NCBI GenBank assembly: GCA_018398815.1
Contig: CM031601.1
Coordinates: forward strand, 34,080,475-34,144,474
Direction of reading: 5' to 3'
Source of the DNA: Conus ventricosus
Taxonomy: Eukaryota > Mollusca > Gastropoda > Neogastropoda > Conidae
Length of the DNA stretch: 64,000 bases
Part shown: positions 1 through 12,500 of the stretch, in pieces
Layout of the letters: the number at the start of each line of letters is the position of its first letter
How positions within the stretch are numbered: position 1 is the stretch's first letter
The notes under the pieces: model-generated
What the model was told of the DNA's origin: nothing
Databases searched by the model: none
What the model saw: only the letters and a program-made list of their open reading frames with translations
Program-made: the position numbers and the translations under genes

Positions 1-940
1 TGCTCCAGGGGCCAACAGTCTGAGTCGCACTGTTTTATGTTATTTTATTTTACTTTTTAACATGCGCGCTGGTGACCTACTCGTTTTTGAGTGAACCAGT
101 GTTTTAGGAAGAAGAAGAAGACACAGAGCCCATGCCAACCCATCCAATTATACGCATACGTGTACACTCCACACACACACATTCAGTGATATTAATGGCA
201 CAGACAATGTTGTGTAGGTACCCAAGGTCTGACTGGCGTGTTGGATTAGTGCGTAGGTCAGACTCTCTTCTGAAATTCTCTCATTTTTGTCACTTATTCA
301 TTTATCTGTCGGCTTTAAACCGTGCTCAGTATGGTCTCTAAACTTTGCAGATGTGGTGTAGCATATTTGGAATAGTCTGCATACAGTATGTAAACTAGTC
401 TGCATGCAGTGATGAAACTGAAACTAGTATGATCATTGCTGACAGATTTTGTGTAATAATTACTTTATTTTGACAATACAACTGATTTTACAGATAATCA
501 ATAAAAATCATATCAAGAAAAAAAAGGGGGACAAAAATTACAAATTGGCTATTCAAATGTGTATTAGGCCTACCTTGCAAACAAAGTCAGTGATGTTAAT
601 GTCTTAATAAATACTCCTGACTACTTCCATTTCTCTAGTATTACTGAAACATGCCAAGGGTTCTTAGATGAGTGGTGGGAATATAGCAGTCCAAAGTTAT
701 GCCATAAATAAGGATCCTTCAGCCCCTGGAAAAACTGAGATTGCAGTTTATATCCATTGTTCCAGTCAGCATCATATTCGATGACGTTCATACTTTGAAT
801 TAGACAGCAGAATGCATATGAACTGAAATAAAATACAAGAAGTCAACTTTATACTGCAATCCTGCGTCCAGTTGTAAGTAGTGTGACAATTTCTTGTATA
901 TGACTGACCAGATAAAGACAAGATGCAAAGCATAGAAACG
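1..940. other. Upstream non-coding DNA, no gene recognised
   Basis: Low-complexity AT-rich sequence with only short chance reading frames. Bases 62-120 hold a short dispersed repeat ending in a GAA-rich tail, listed separately. Nothing else in this stretch could be assigned. Confidence 0.5.
62..120 (+). repeat. Short dispersed repeat with GAA tail (copy A)
   Basis: About 60 bases here recur in inverted orientation at 5325-5386, including the shared core GGTGACCTACTCGTT and a (GAA)n end. The match stops abruptly on the other side, as expected for 5'-truncated copies of a SINE or LINE tail. The family is not identified. Confidence 0.6.
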
Positions 941-999
941 TGCTCCCAGTTTATCTTGAATACGTGTGAGATATTCCTTAAAGAGGAAAAACTGTTTTG

Positions 1000-2255
1000 G
1001 GCTGTTATAGCCATTAGAAACGGCTGTTCCGGTAAACATGGGCCATCATCTGTGACCCATGATGAACATACCTTCAAATTTTCAGAAAGATCAGCTGAGA
1101 TTTTCCATAAAGAAGAAAACTGTTGTGGGCCGTTATAGCCGTTAGTAACGGCTATAACAACAAAATAAAAACATTGGGCATGATCCGTGACCCATAATGA
1201 ACATACCTACAAATTTTCAGAAAAATCGACCAAGTACTTTCTGAGATATTCCATAAAAATAAAAATAAAACCGTTTTGGGCAGTTATAGCCGTTAGTAAC
1301 GGCTGTAACGGTAAAACAAAACATCGGGCATGATCCGTGACCCATAATGAATATACCTACAAATTTTCAGAAAGATTGGCCAAGTACTTTCTGAGATATT
1401 ACATAAAGAAGGAAAACCGTTATGGGCCATTATGGCCGTTATTAACGGCTATAACGGTAAAACAACACATCGGGCATGATCCGTGACCCATAAGGAGCAT
1501 ATCTACAAATTTTCAGAAAGATCGGCCAAGTACTTTCTAAGAGATTCCATGAAAAAAAAAAACCGTTATGGGCCGTTATAGCCGTTAGTAACGGGTATAA
1601 CAGTTAAAATAACATATCGGGCATCATACGTGGCCCATAATGAATATACCTTTAAATTTTCATAAAGATTGGCCAGGTACTGTCTGAGATATCTATGAAG
1701 AAGAAAAACCGTTATGGCCGTTAGTAACGGCTATGACAGTTAAAATAACACATCATGCATCATCTGTGGCCCATAATGAACATACCTACACATTTTCAGA
1801 AAGATTGGCCAAGTACTGTCCGAGATATTCTATAAAGAAGAAAAAACCGTTATGGGCCCTTATGACCGTTAGTAACGGCTATAACGGTTAAAATATACAT
1901 AGGGCATCATCTGTGACCAATAATGAACATACCTACAAATTTTCAGAAAGATCGGCCAGGTACTTTCTGAGATATTACATAAAGAAGGAAAACCGTTATG
2001 GGCCGTTATGGCCGTTAATAACGGCTATAACGGTAAAATAACACATCGGGCATGCTCCGTGACCCACAAGGAGCATACCTACAAATTTTCAGAAAGAGCG
2101 GCCGAGTACTTTCTGAGATATTCCATTTTTTTAAAAACCGTTATGGGCCGTTATGGCCGTTAGTAACGGCTATAACGGTAAAATAACACATCGGGCATCA
2201 TCCGTGACCTATAATGAACATACCTACAAATTTTCAGAAAGATCGGCCCTGTAGT
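1000..2255. repeat. ~145-bp tandem satellite with a palindromic core
   Basis: About nine units of roughly 145 bp. Each has a dyad built from CCGTTATAGCCGTTA and its reverse complement around a single central base, followed by a conserved stretch containing CATCGGGCATCATCCGTGAC and AAATTTTCAGAAAGATCGGC. The palindrome centres fall near 1147, 1296, 1441, 1585, 1719, 1874, 2017 and 2163. CCGTT/AACGG resembles a Myb-type half site (family knowledge). The array ends in a CA microsatellite. Confidence 0.85.
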
Positions 2256-2310
2256 TTTGTCTGGAGCTAGTGGAACACATTTTGACTACGATGGATGGAC
2301 GGACAGAAAA

Positions 2311-2348
2311 ACACACACACACACACAAGCACACGTGCACACACACGT

Positions 2349-2380
<32 letters not shown>
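2311..2380. repeat. (CA)n microsatellite
   Basis: Imperfect CA dinucleotide run directly following the ~145-bp satellite and preceding the Tc1-like element. Confidence 0.9.
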
Positions 2381-2382
<2 letters not shown>

Positions 2383-2422
2383 CATTTCTTCGTTCCCATT
2401 GTGAAGTACTCCCTGTTCTATA

Positions 2423-4046
2423 CTACGCACAAAAAGTTAAGGATCAGTATGTGAAAACAGGTGCGTAATAAACTCGGTTCGCTACTGTTGTTTATTTCTT
2501 AGTCCAGCCAAATTGTCATGAATTCTTGTTCAGCTGTAAGTGGGCGATGTTGTGTTAATGCGAAAATTGCACGGGATTCTCTACTACTGAGGTGGGCCGC
2601 AAACGGAAAAAGCGGAAACTTGCGAAAAATGACCTTGTTTTGGACCGTTCTGCCTGAACACATTGCACTTGCCAGATGGAAAAACCATTATGCACGTGCA
2701 AGCACTGCTGTCTATGTGTGAGATGCTGTCACTCGCTTGGCTTTATAAGAAGACATTCCACCAGTAGTAGGCCTGATCTGACAATGCCTCCACGACGAAA
2801 ATTAAGCGAGTTGGATAGGGGACGAGCTGTTGCATGGTTCCAAGATGGTGTTCCCAAGCGAGAAGTGGCTAGGCGACGTCATGTGTCCATCTCTGTCATT
2901 GTCCGACTGATTCAACGCTTCACAGCCACTGGGATTGTCCATGAAAGACGCAGATCTGGTCGACCGAAGAAGACAACCCCACGTGACGATCGTCTCATTG
3001 AACGACAAGCCCTGCAGACAAGAACAGCCTCTTCCAGCATCATTCAAAGGCGGTTCAGGGTGGTTACTAACATCAACATCAGCCAGCAGACCATACGGAA
3101 CCGCCTACATGGGTTTAATCTCCGTTCTCGTCGCCTAGCAGTACGGCCACGCTCAACTCCAGCCCATAGGGCAGCACGCCGCGCCTTCTGCGCACGTCAC
3201 GTGAGGTGGACACGTCAGCAATGGTCCCAGGTCCTGTTCAGTGATGAATCACGCTTCACCCTTCACCACAACGACGGCCGACTGAGGGTCTGGAGGCGCC
3301 CAGGGCAACGCTTTATTGACGCCACTGTCCAAGAAAAGGTGGCCTTTGGTGGAGGTTCTGTAATGGTCTGGGGGGCTTTCAGCCTTCACCACAGAACACC
3401 CTTGTATCATGTACAGGGTAACCTGACTGGCATCCGATACCGGGATGAGATCCTTCGACCGCTGGCTGTGCCTACACTGCAGCAGATGGGACCGAGGGCT
3501 GTCTACCAGGATGACAACGCTCGCCCCACAGGGCAAGGGTGGTCAACGACTTCCTGCAGCAGTCTGGAGTCAACAGAATGGAGTGGCCAGCATGCAGTCC
3601 CGATCTCAACCCGATTGAGAACCTCTGGGATGAGCTGGATCACAAAGTGAGAAGCCACCCCCTCCCAGGGATGCCCAACACCTCTACCAGATGCTGCAGG
3701 CTGAGTGGCAGGCGCTTCCACAGAGGATCTTCACCAACCTGGTCAACTCGATGAGGACTTGCTGCGTCGAGTGCCAGAACAGCCATGGTGGTTACACGTA
3801 TTACTGAGCTTTTGGGAGCATCAGTATGCCCTGTCTTGTGATTTCAATGACTTTGGGAAATCAAATTTGGATACGTACCACTTTAATCAAATGTACACAC
3901 CAAACGATTGCTCGAGATTGAAGGCAGTTGTGTATCGTTATCACTAAAGAATGGAATTAAATGTTGGCCAAACTTAAACGCATTGACTTTCTTATTTTGA
4001 CAGTTATGAATGTTTGTGAAAGTGATCCTTAACTTTTTGTGTGTAG
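2423..4046 (+). mobile_element. Tc1/mariner-type DNA transposon
   Basis: The element is bounded by 24-bp terminal inverted repeats at 2423-2446 and 4023-4046, both containing CACAAAAAGTTAAGGATCA with one mismatch over the whole repeat. The left end is preceded by TA; the right flank reads CTTA, so the TA target duplication is imperfect or the exact edge is off by a few bases. At about 1.6 kb with one transposase, it has the usual Tc1 size and layout. Confidence 0.88.
2784..3807 (+). pseudogene. Tc1-like transposase, frameshifted
   Basis: Reading starts at MPPRRKLSELDRGRAVAWF. An N-terminal helix-turn-helix region (about residues 1-110) is followed by a GRPKKTTPRDD linker and the DDE domain, with SDESRF, VWGAF, QDDNARP and PIENLWDELD visible. 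This is the DD34E signature of Tc1 transposases. A one-base loss near 3525, just after the second catalytic Asp, shifts the frame, and a second shift near 3655-3672 moves it again before the GGYTYY-stop end at 3805-3807. The protein is therefore not made as one piece and the copy is dead unless the shifts are sequencing errors. An in-frame start further upstream at 2676 exists, but family similarity begins at 2784. Confidence 0.9.
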
Positions 4047-4106
4047 CTTATAAGAACTGTGAGTACAAAAAAACGACATCCATTTTACTTGTGGACGTTA
4101 ACATGT

Positions 4107-4668
4107 AAAACAGCTGGAAGCGGTTCAGCGACGAGCAGCCCGCTTTGTGGTCAATAGATACCACAACAGATCAAGTGTCACCGCCATGCTTGACCGACTC
4201 CAGTGGCCTTCACTCCAGCAGCGTCGAAGATCCAGCAGACTGGCCATGCTGTATAAAATACTTAATGACCAAGTCGACTTCGACAAAGCCAAGATCCAAC
4301 CTGCCCCTGTCAGACAGCGTAGGGGAAATCAACATAAGCTCCGCAGCTGCAGTGCCGCATCGACTATCGTCAGGCCGCCTTCCTCCCCACAGGGACCGTA
4401 CACAGTACGGTCCCTGCTCCCCAACACCATCAGGGACTGGAACAATCTGCCGGACGAGGTGGCTGGAGCCACCACTCTTGACACTTTCGTGTCAAGAGTT
4501 CACTGATCCCCTCTTCACCCTCCCCTCTCCCCTCCCCCATTAGACCCCCCCTCTCCCCTGCCCACCCCCGATTCTCCCTCCCGCTGCGCAGACCCAGTTG
4601 TTGTTAATATGCCAAAATAATCAACTTGATGATTGTGGGCATTATATCAAGAAGAAGAAGAAGAAGAT
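4107..4668 (+). mobile_element. 5'-truncated CR1/L2-like LINE 3' end
   Basis: Only the C-terminal end of a reverse-transcriptase ORF remains (4111-4506). It contains QRRAARFVV, LQWPSLQQRR, RSLLPNTIRDWNNLP and a final FVSRVH-stop, the typical C-terminus of CR1/L2-group LINE ORF2. A short C-rich 3' UTR follows and ends in an (AAG)n tail at about 4651-4668. It lies in the sense direction just upstream of the TAF7 promoter. A stop lies just upstream of the first matching codon, consistent with 5' truncation at insertion. Confidence 0.82.
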
Positions 4669-4890
4669 GCCTGGACTATACCAAAACGTTGCTAAAAAAT
4701 AACATAATCCGAGTAGGGTGATGACAATATCTGCCTCTCGGCCAGGCGCTTTGATGTTGTAAGCAGCATTCGTTTGGAGTTATGTGCTTGTATATTTCTT
4801 CAAAGCAGAGACTGTTCGCTGTACGGTCCCTGGTCAAAGGAACAAGTGTTTATATAAAAAGTATTGGAATATATTTGAAGCTATGGTTTG
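4669..4890. other. Unassigned upstream DNA
   Basis: Single-copy-looking sequence between the LINE tail and the probable promoter. No gene or repeat recognised. Confidence 0.4.
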
Positions 4891-4900
4891 GAACCCAGAT

Positions 4901-4950
4901 TCCGGTTGTGAAAACAACTTCCGGTCTCACGTCAGGTTTCTCTCTGCACG
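4901..4950 (+). promoter_or_regulatory. Probable TAF7 core promoter (ETS and CRE-like sites, pyrimidine initiator)
   Basis: ACTTCCGG at 4917-4924 matches the ETS-family consensus. CACGTCA at 4928-4934 is CRE-like. TTTCTCTCTG at about 4938-4947 could be a pyrimidine-rich initiator. They lie 75-100 bases upstream of the TAF7 start codon, a usual arrangement for housekeeping genes without a TATA box. The transcription start itself cannot be seen from sequence. Confidence 0.45.
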
Positions 4951-5018
4951 GTCTCTGGGTGGAGGAAGCGTTCGTGTAGTCTCGATAAGTGATTTTTTAA
5001 GAGGAAAAAATTGTCATC

Positions 5019-5108
5019 ATGAGTGTAAAAGTTCCTCCAAAGAAGAAGGATGGCAGTATGGATGGAGCAATCGATCTTGAGCAACAGTTTATACTTCGAC
5101 TGCCGCAG
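5019..5108 (+). CDS. TAF7: TAF7 exon 1 (start codon exon)
   Basis: Encodes 30 residues beginning [16 protein letters not shown] and ending [10 protein letters not shown]. The ATG is the first before the conserved FILRLP block, matching the short N-terminus of animal TAF7. The donor is CAG|GTTTTT, phase 0. Confidence 0.9.
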
Positions 5109-8100
5109 GTTTTTAATCATTTTGCATTTATTTCATGAAGAAGATGATCTAATGATTTCATCAATCGATTTGAAACATATGTCACAAACTGACGAAGTTA
5201 CATCGAAGGTTAGCTAACCATAAGACCTGAGGTTTGCCTCGATTGATAGTTTGATAGTCATTCATTTCTTTTCGTGGTCGTCAGCCTTGATTCTCAAACT
5301 CTGTCTCACTGGAAGTAACTTCTTTCTTCTTCTTCCTAAAATACTGGTTCACTCAAGAACGAGTAGGTCACCAGCGCGCGCGTGTTGTGACAAATTTAAT
5401 ATTTTGATGCCATGAAAGTCTCAATATGCAGATCTAGATACCTGAGTGACAGAGGATTCCAAGCGCTGTGTTCTACTTCATAACTGCAAGTTCAGAAGAT
5501 GAAACTGAAAAAAAGTCGTTAGAATTAACAACTGAACAAGTTCACCATTTACCTGAATTGTATGGGGATGGTGCTAAAATAAGATTTTGACAAATTAGCA
5601 AATATACTGTGGTGTTCCTGTTGTCTTAGATGTTGTATCTTTAGTTTCAATAATTATCAAAGAATTAGGGCCTAATTCATGTTCACAATTTGGATATTAT
5701 GTCAAATCAAGTGATGTTTTGCTTTTCTGGTAGAAATCCTCCATGCCTCAAATCCTGAAACTAGGGTTCACAGGTTAATGAAATCTTGAATCTTCTTTCA
5801 GACTTTATATCCGTCATCATGTTCAAGGCTTTGACATAAGGTTGGAGAGGGGGGAGGTTTGTTGGTGGGCATAAGGCAGAATGGCTGCCAGGAACCAACT
5901 GCATTTATAATCAATTCAATGACTGTACCTCAAGTGACTGTGCAATGTCCCAACAACTGCAGATCTATGTCACTTTGTCAGTCACTCAAGAGCATAAGTC
6001 TTTTGGCGTAGTACTGCTAGCACTATTAGACATGATACTGATAGGCACTGCTTCAGTGCTTGTTTCTGTTTTTGGCATTCACATCTCTTGAAAGTCCCTC
6101 ACCCATGCAGCTGACTGACACTTGAAAGTCCTCTTTGCTGTCAGCTCTATACAGGACTACAAATTTCCAGTTAATTTCTAGTTGTCTTGGAAACAAGTAC
6201 TGAAGTAGAAGATAAATCTACTTAGGTATTTGTCATCCTAAATTTGTATGCCCTCCACAAGTAGAGAGACAGTGGGGCAATGGCATTTGGAAAAGTGGGT
6301 ATTTGAAGCACTGATATATTATGTAAATTATAATATCTGAAGATTTCCTGTTGTCAGTTGTGGGCCAATTGATAGCAGTTACTGTTAGCTTTCAACATGG
6401 AGTTCAAATTCGTTCCCATCTTTTCTTGGAAAAAACAAACAAACAAATAAAAAACACTTCTTTATTAGAATATTATGTTCAGTGGAATCTTATGGTCATG
6501 GAATATCCATGGTCCTCAAGAAATCTTTGTTCAATGTGCAAGGAATGAATCAGGGGGTGGCTGGCCCTGTCTTAAGCTTCTTGCTGTTGTTCTGCAGTTT
6601 ATCAGCTTTACCAGACATTGTGTGATCTAGTATAGGCTTGTTGCAGTTGTTCTGCAGTTCATCAGCTCTACCAGACATTGTGTACTGTATAGGCTTGTTG
6701 CTGCTGTTCTGCAGTTTAATAGCCCTACCAGACATTGTGTATACATGTATAGACTTGACTTGGTGCTGTTGTTTTGCAGTAATATCAGCCCTACCAGACA
6801 TTGTGTACAGACAGGCTTGTTGCTTTGTTTTGCAGTTCATCAACCCTACCAGACATTGTGTACATATAGGATTGTTGTTGTTTTGCAGTTCACCAACCAT
6901 ACCAGACATTGTGTACATATACTAATAGGATTGTTGTTGTTGTTTTGCAGTTTATCAACCCTACCAGACATTGTGTACAGTATATATTGTTGCTGCTGTT
7001 TTGTGGTTTATCAGCCCTACCAGATATTGTGTAGATAGATGGTGATCATTACCAGGAATGTTAAACTCAGCAAGGCCAAGTTTTATCTCCTTTAAAGATG
7101 CCAGGAGTTCAAGCAATTCAGTTATGACTGTTGTAGATAATTATTTAGATGTGTTTGTTACTGGTTTTTTCTTTTTTATACGTTTACTGGCATTTGTGGC
7201 ATATAGAGTTTCTGCTTCAGCATTGTGGGCTAACTGATTCTGAGCATCGCAGAAATGCATTTTAATATAATATGATTTGGGCTGACTTCTTTTATTTATT
7301 CAACATTAAATGGAAGAGGGTATTGCCTTACGTCCAATCATGAATAGATAAACTACAGTTCAATGGATGCTAAAGTGATTTGGAAAAAAGTTAAAGTTTG
7401 TTTCTGATCACCAGTCAGGTTGCGAATTTTGACGCCACTCCTAAACTGTTTTCTCATAGCTGAAAAAAAGGCTGACCTCCTCCTCCTCTAAAAGTGTCAG
7501 TGAATAGAAACATATAGCAGGCTGCTTCTAGACCCTTTAGCAGTCCAAAGTATGCCCACTTTTTGGTGGTGAAGGAGGATTGTGAGAGCTGCTTTAGTTA
7601 GTTAAGGACATGAATTAAAGACTGCACCTTTGTGTTTAAACAAAGACAAGAATTAAAGACTGCACCTTTGTATTGAAAATAAGGACATGAATGAAAGACT
7701 GCACCTTTGTGTTTAGATGAAGACAAGAATTAAAGACTGCACCTTTGTGTTTAAATAAGGATAAGAATTAAGGACTGCACCATTGTGTTTAAATGAAGAC
7801 AAGAATTAAAGACTGCGCCTTTGTGTTTAAACAAAGACAAGAATTAAAGACTGCACCATTCTGTTTAAATAAGGACAAGAATTAAAGACTGCACCTTTGT
7901 ACATAAGGAGACAAACTGACTTGCAAAATACTTTTGTGAACAAAAAATAAGTTAAGTTACTTTTAATTCATAGTGCCTCATGATTTGTGTGCTTGAAAAT
8001 CCACAAATGTTTCTGAAGACTTAGTCTCCCTCAATTGTGAAAAGGAACATGTAAAGTTGCTAGTGCACCAGGAAGAAAAAAACAACTATTCAATGTTCAT

Positions 8101-9534
8101 ACTTTCTAGAGTTCCCCCTGTTGAAGACATGGTCTTGGCAGACAGGGCCCTTTCACCAACTGTGGATACCCTGATACTGTCATTAACGATGTTTCAGTTG
8201 CACCACACAGGCTGCAGCTGAGATGACTGACCTCTGATGTAATGATGTGGTTGTTGCTGCTTACAGGCTGCAGCTGATGAAGACTGACCTCTGATGTAAT
8301 GATGTGGTTGTTGCTGCTTACAGGCTGCAACTGACGATGACTGACCTCTGTTGTAATGATGTGGTTGTTGCTGTCTACAGGCTGCAGCTGATGAAGACTG
8401 ACCTCTGTTGTAATGATGTGGTTGTTGCTGCTGTCTACAGGCTGCTGCTGATGAAGACTGACCTCTGTTGTAATGATGTGGTTGTTGCTACTTACAGGCT
8501 GCAGCTGATGATGACTGACCTCTGTTGTGATGATGTGGTTGTTCCTGCTTACAGGCTGCAGCTGATGATGACTGTCAGGTCACCTCTGTTGTAATGATGT
8601 GGTTGTTGCTGTCTACAGACTGCAGCTGATGAGCTGAGGCAGGAGATGCAGTCCACATCAGGTGCCTTGCTCAAGGACAAGCTGGGACTGAGTATTGAGC
8701 TGGACTCTGACATGAGACATGGCCATGTTCGCTACAATAACTACATCTTTAATGCCAAGGTCAGTGCTGTTCCAATCAGTACACATTGTTTGTAGTTTAC
8801 ACCAATCACATCTACAATGCCAGCGTCAGTGCTGTTCCAATCAGTACACATTGTTTGTAGTTTACACCAATCACATCTACAATGCCAGCGTCAGTGCTGT
8901 TCCAATCAGTACACACTGTTTGTAGTTTACACCAATCACATCTACAGTGCCAGCGTCAGTGCTGTTCCAATCAGTACACACTGTTACAGTTTGTAGATCA
9001 CACCAGCCACATCTTCATTGCCAAGGTGTGCTCTTCCAATCAGTACATACTGTTTGTAGCTTAAACCAATCACATCTTCAATGCCAAGGTGTGTGCTCTT
9101 TTATCAGTACATACTGTTTGTAGCTTACGCCAATCACATCTTCAATGCCAAGGTGTGTGCTCTTTTATCAGTACATACTGTTTGTAGCTTACGCCAATCA
9201 CATCTTCAATGCCAAGGTGTGTGCTCTTTTATCAGTACATAGTGTTTGTAGCTTACGCCAATCACATCTTCAATGCCAAGGTGTGTGCTCTTTTATCAGT
9301 ACATAGTGTTTGTAGCTTACGCCAATCACATCTTCAATGCCAAGGTGTGTGCTCTTTTATCAGTATGTATTGTTTGTTGCTTACACCAGTCATATCTTCA
9401 GTGCCAAGGCAGCGTTCGCGCTAGAATTTTGAAAACCGGTACCGTGAGTTGCCATTTCAGAGATACCTTGACCAACCCCCAAACATCGGTCCCCAGAAAA
9501 TCAAAACCGGTACGCACTGTGACAGAACGAAACT

Positions 9535-9571
<37 letters not shown>

Positions 9572-12500
9572 TTGTTTGGCAACAAAACTAAATCTAAATT
9601 GAACAAAAGACCTATATGAGCGCTAAGCGTAGGAACAAGAAAGAAGAATAGCATGAATTTACGTCACATGAATGACGGTCCTGCAGAACAACAAACTGAC
9701 AGTGACACAGGCGCTAGAAAAAACATACACACAAAATAAATAAATTCCTACCTATTTCCTGCGTGGCTTCATGCCCAAGAAGCGAGTGGCAGCAGCACGG
9801 CAGTCAAAGTCTCTGAGAGATTTGCCATGGATGTTGAGTCTCATCAGTCTTGTTACTCGTTCCTCATTCAGTCGGCTCCTGCCCTCTGTCTTGACCATGT
9901 TCTGTACACTGAATCCTCTCTCAGCTGTCACACTGGACACAGGCACAGCTAGCGCAATTTTTGCCAGCATGGCAAAGTCTGGATACTGTATAGCCAGGTT
10001 TCGGATGGCGATTCTACAGGACATGGAGAAGCTATCATCACCATCGTAACCACCAAGGGCCCGCTTGAATTGGCTGAATCCAGCCTGTGCGCGGGGGCCA
10101 TTGATACAGCAGCAAAGTGGCGAGTCAGCACCCTCATATCATCAGCTGCATAAACATCCAGTGGGCCGGGGTTGGGAGTGGAGGGAGGGTAGCGCTGTCT
10201 GTCAAAAACATTGGCCAGGGCTGAAACAGTGCTTAGCTGGTCATCAGGGAAGCGGTCAGTGATGGACTGGATCAGCTGTTCCAGAAAATCACCCGTGCCT
10301 GCCGAAAAGCAGCAGCCCTGTCACGATGTGTGAGCTTGATGGTCTGAAACACACCCTCATTCTGATTGACAGTCATGATGAACTCCTGTTCGTTCTGGCC
10401 TGGTGAAGTCAACAATTGTTGGAGGCATGAGATGGTACTCTCTACAGCTGGCCTGATGTCAGACAGGTTCACACATTCTTTCTGGAAAGTCAGGTTCATC
10501 CTCTCCATGACAGGAATCACGTCAGACAGCATGTAGGTCATTGCCAGAAATGCATACATGTGGCACTTTTTGCTCAATCCTAAAGCTGCTGCGTTCTTTC
10601 GCTGTGCCTCTTCTTCAAGTTCTATACACAGGGCTGGGTAGACGTGTTTGACTGCATCCACAGCCTTGCCCAGGCTCAGCCAACGCACACTGATGGGATG
10701 TTTCAAGCACCTGTACTCAGTTGTCCCAGTACGTCACACAGTTCTTTCAAGCGGTGTGTGCGGTCACCTGATGCTTTGTAGAGCTTGAAGATCTGTTGCA
10801 GTGCCAGTCAGAGTCTGTAGTCAGCAACTGACTGAACTTTTTCTGTTGCGTCTTTGGTAGCCAGGGCAACACGGTGTGCTGCGCAGTGGATATGAATTAG
10901 GGCCGGTTGATGCGCCTGCTTCAGTCTAACACCCACACCTGTGTGTTTCCCTGTCATGACGGAAGCTCCGTCTGACCCAAGACCAGCCAGCTGCCTGTCA
11001 GTAATCCCCCACTCCTCCAGCACCTCACACAGCTTCTCAAACACACACTCAGCAGTCCCGTTACTGATGGTGTAGTTTCCCAGAAACAAAGAATCAACAA
11101 TACCAGTTTCAGTCACTGTGCGTGCATATACAATTAATTTCTTGTCAAGAGTGCAGTTTAATGTTTCATCAATGATGATGCCCACAAACTCACTGCCTTG
11201 AAGTTTTTCTTTCATTTCATCTTTGGTCACTTGCTCCAGACATTCTTTCATCTGTGTCACAGAACTATGATGCCTGTATGTAGAGGCATTTTTCAAGGAA
11301 GGAACTCCGTTGATTTCCTGGAGCTCTAGCAGCAGACCATAGGTATTGGTAGAGATGTTTCCCTTCGCCAATGCCAACACTGTCCTAAGCTGAACTTGTA
11401 AACTGTCAATTTCTGAAGCACATGACACAGACTTGGCATGTTCTGTCAAGGCAGAATACTGAAAGTTTCTTGATCCTCTTGTAAATCCATTTTTCTGTTT
11501 TGTCTTGATGCACTCTGAGCAGAACATAGTCTCTTTTTCGTCTGTTTGCAGCCATGCAAAATCTTGTTTCCATGATTCGCGAAAGCTGTCACGCCTCCCA
11601 CGTTTGCTGCTTGCCGCACTTTTTTCAGCCGTTGATGAAGCACTACTATCCACTGTATCAGCAGTACTGGTACAAGGCTGAGTCAGAAAGCATCCAAACT
11701 AGCACTAGTGCTACAGCTTTCACACGCATCTTCTTCTCCCGATTGTTTGGGGGCTGATGGTTTTCTAAAGAAAGAAAAAAGTGACTTCTGATTTTTTTCT
11801 GCCATTTTTTCGACTCCTCTCTCTCAAAGCAACGCGCAAATTCATAGTCATAGACCCTCTAGGCCCCGATTAGTCATTGTGAAATGAAGCCACTGTAGTG
11901 CTGAGAAGAGCGCAACGCTCTATTCTTTGACAGTAAAGCTTGCTGTTCTGCACGCTAAAGAGGTTGGCGCAAAGAGGTGTCGGGCGATTGCAAGAGTTCG
12001 TCGGAAGGGATGCGAAGGGGTGGGTGCGTGGGTACAGGCGCATGACTTTTAGTGCCTTTCCGAAATTGTCACGTCAGACTTCTTTTTTTTCAGACGGAAA
12101 TCTAATCGGTCACTGGCAAACAGAATCGGTCCGTGGTACCGGCAGCTTCGAAAATTTTCGGTATTTCCTGTTTACAACCGGTAAAATACCGGCAATTACC
12201 GGTTATCGCGAACCCTGCAAGGTCAGTGCTATTCCAGTCATGCCGTTTATGGCTTATCCCAGGGCAGTGTTCTTCCAGTCAAGACATGCTGTTTACTGCT
12301 TATAGCTTACATCAGTTAAAGTTTCAATGTCAAGGTCAGTGTTCTTACAATCAAGCCATGCTGTTCATAGCTTACTCCAATAACGTCTTCAATGCCACAG
12401 TCAGTGAGACCCATGGACCGATAGAAGTTCTTCCTCATGGGCATTTGCATAGAACTATCTAATTCGTCTCGGTTTCCAGAGGCACGGAAGGGACCATTTT

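Noticed and set aside
2676..2783. N-terminal extension of the Tc1 transposase
   Set aside because: The frame is open upstream, but family similarity starts at MPPRRKLSELD (2784).
8624..8625. Alternative AG as the exon 2 acceptor
   Set aside because: Starting at 8626 in the phase required by exon 1 gives CTG ATG AGC TGA, a stop at the fourth codon.
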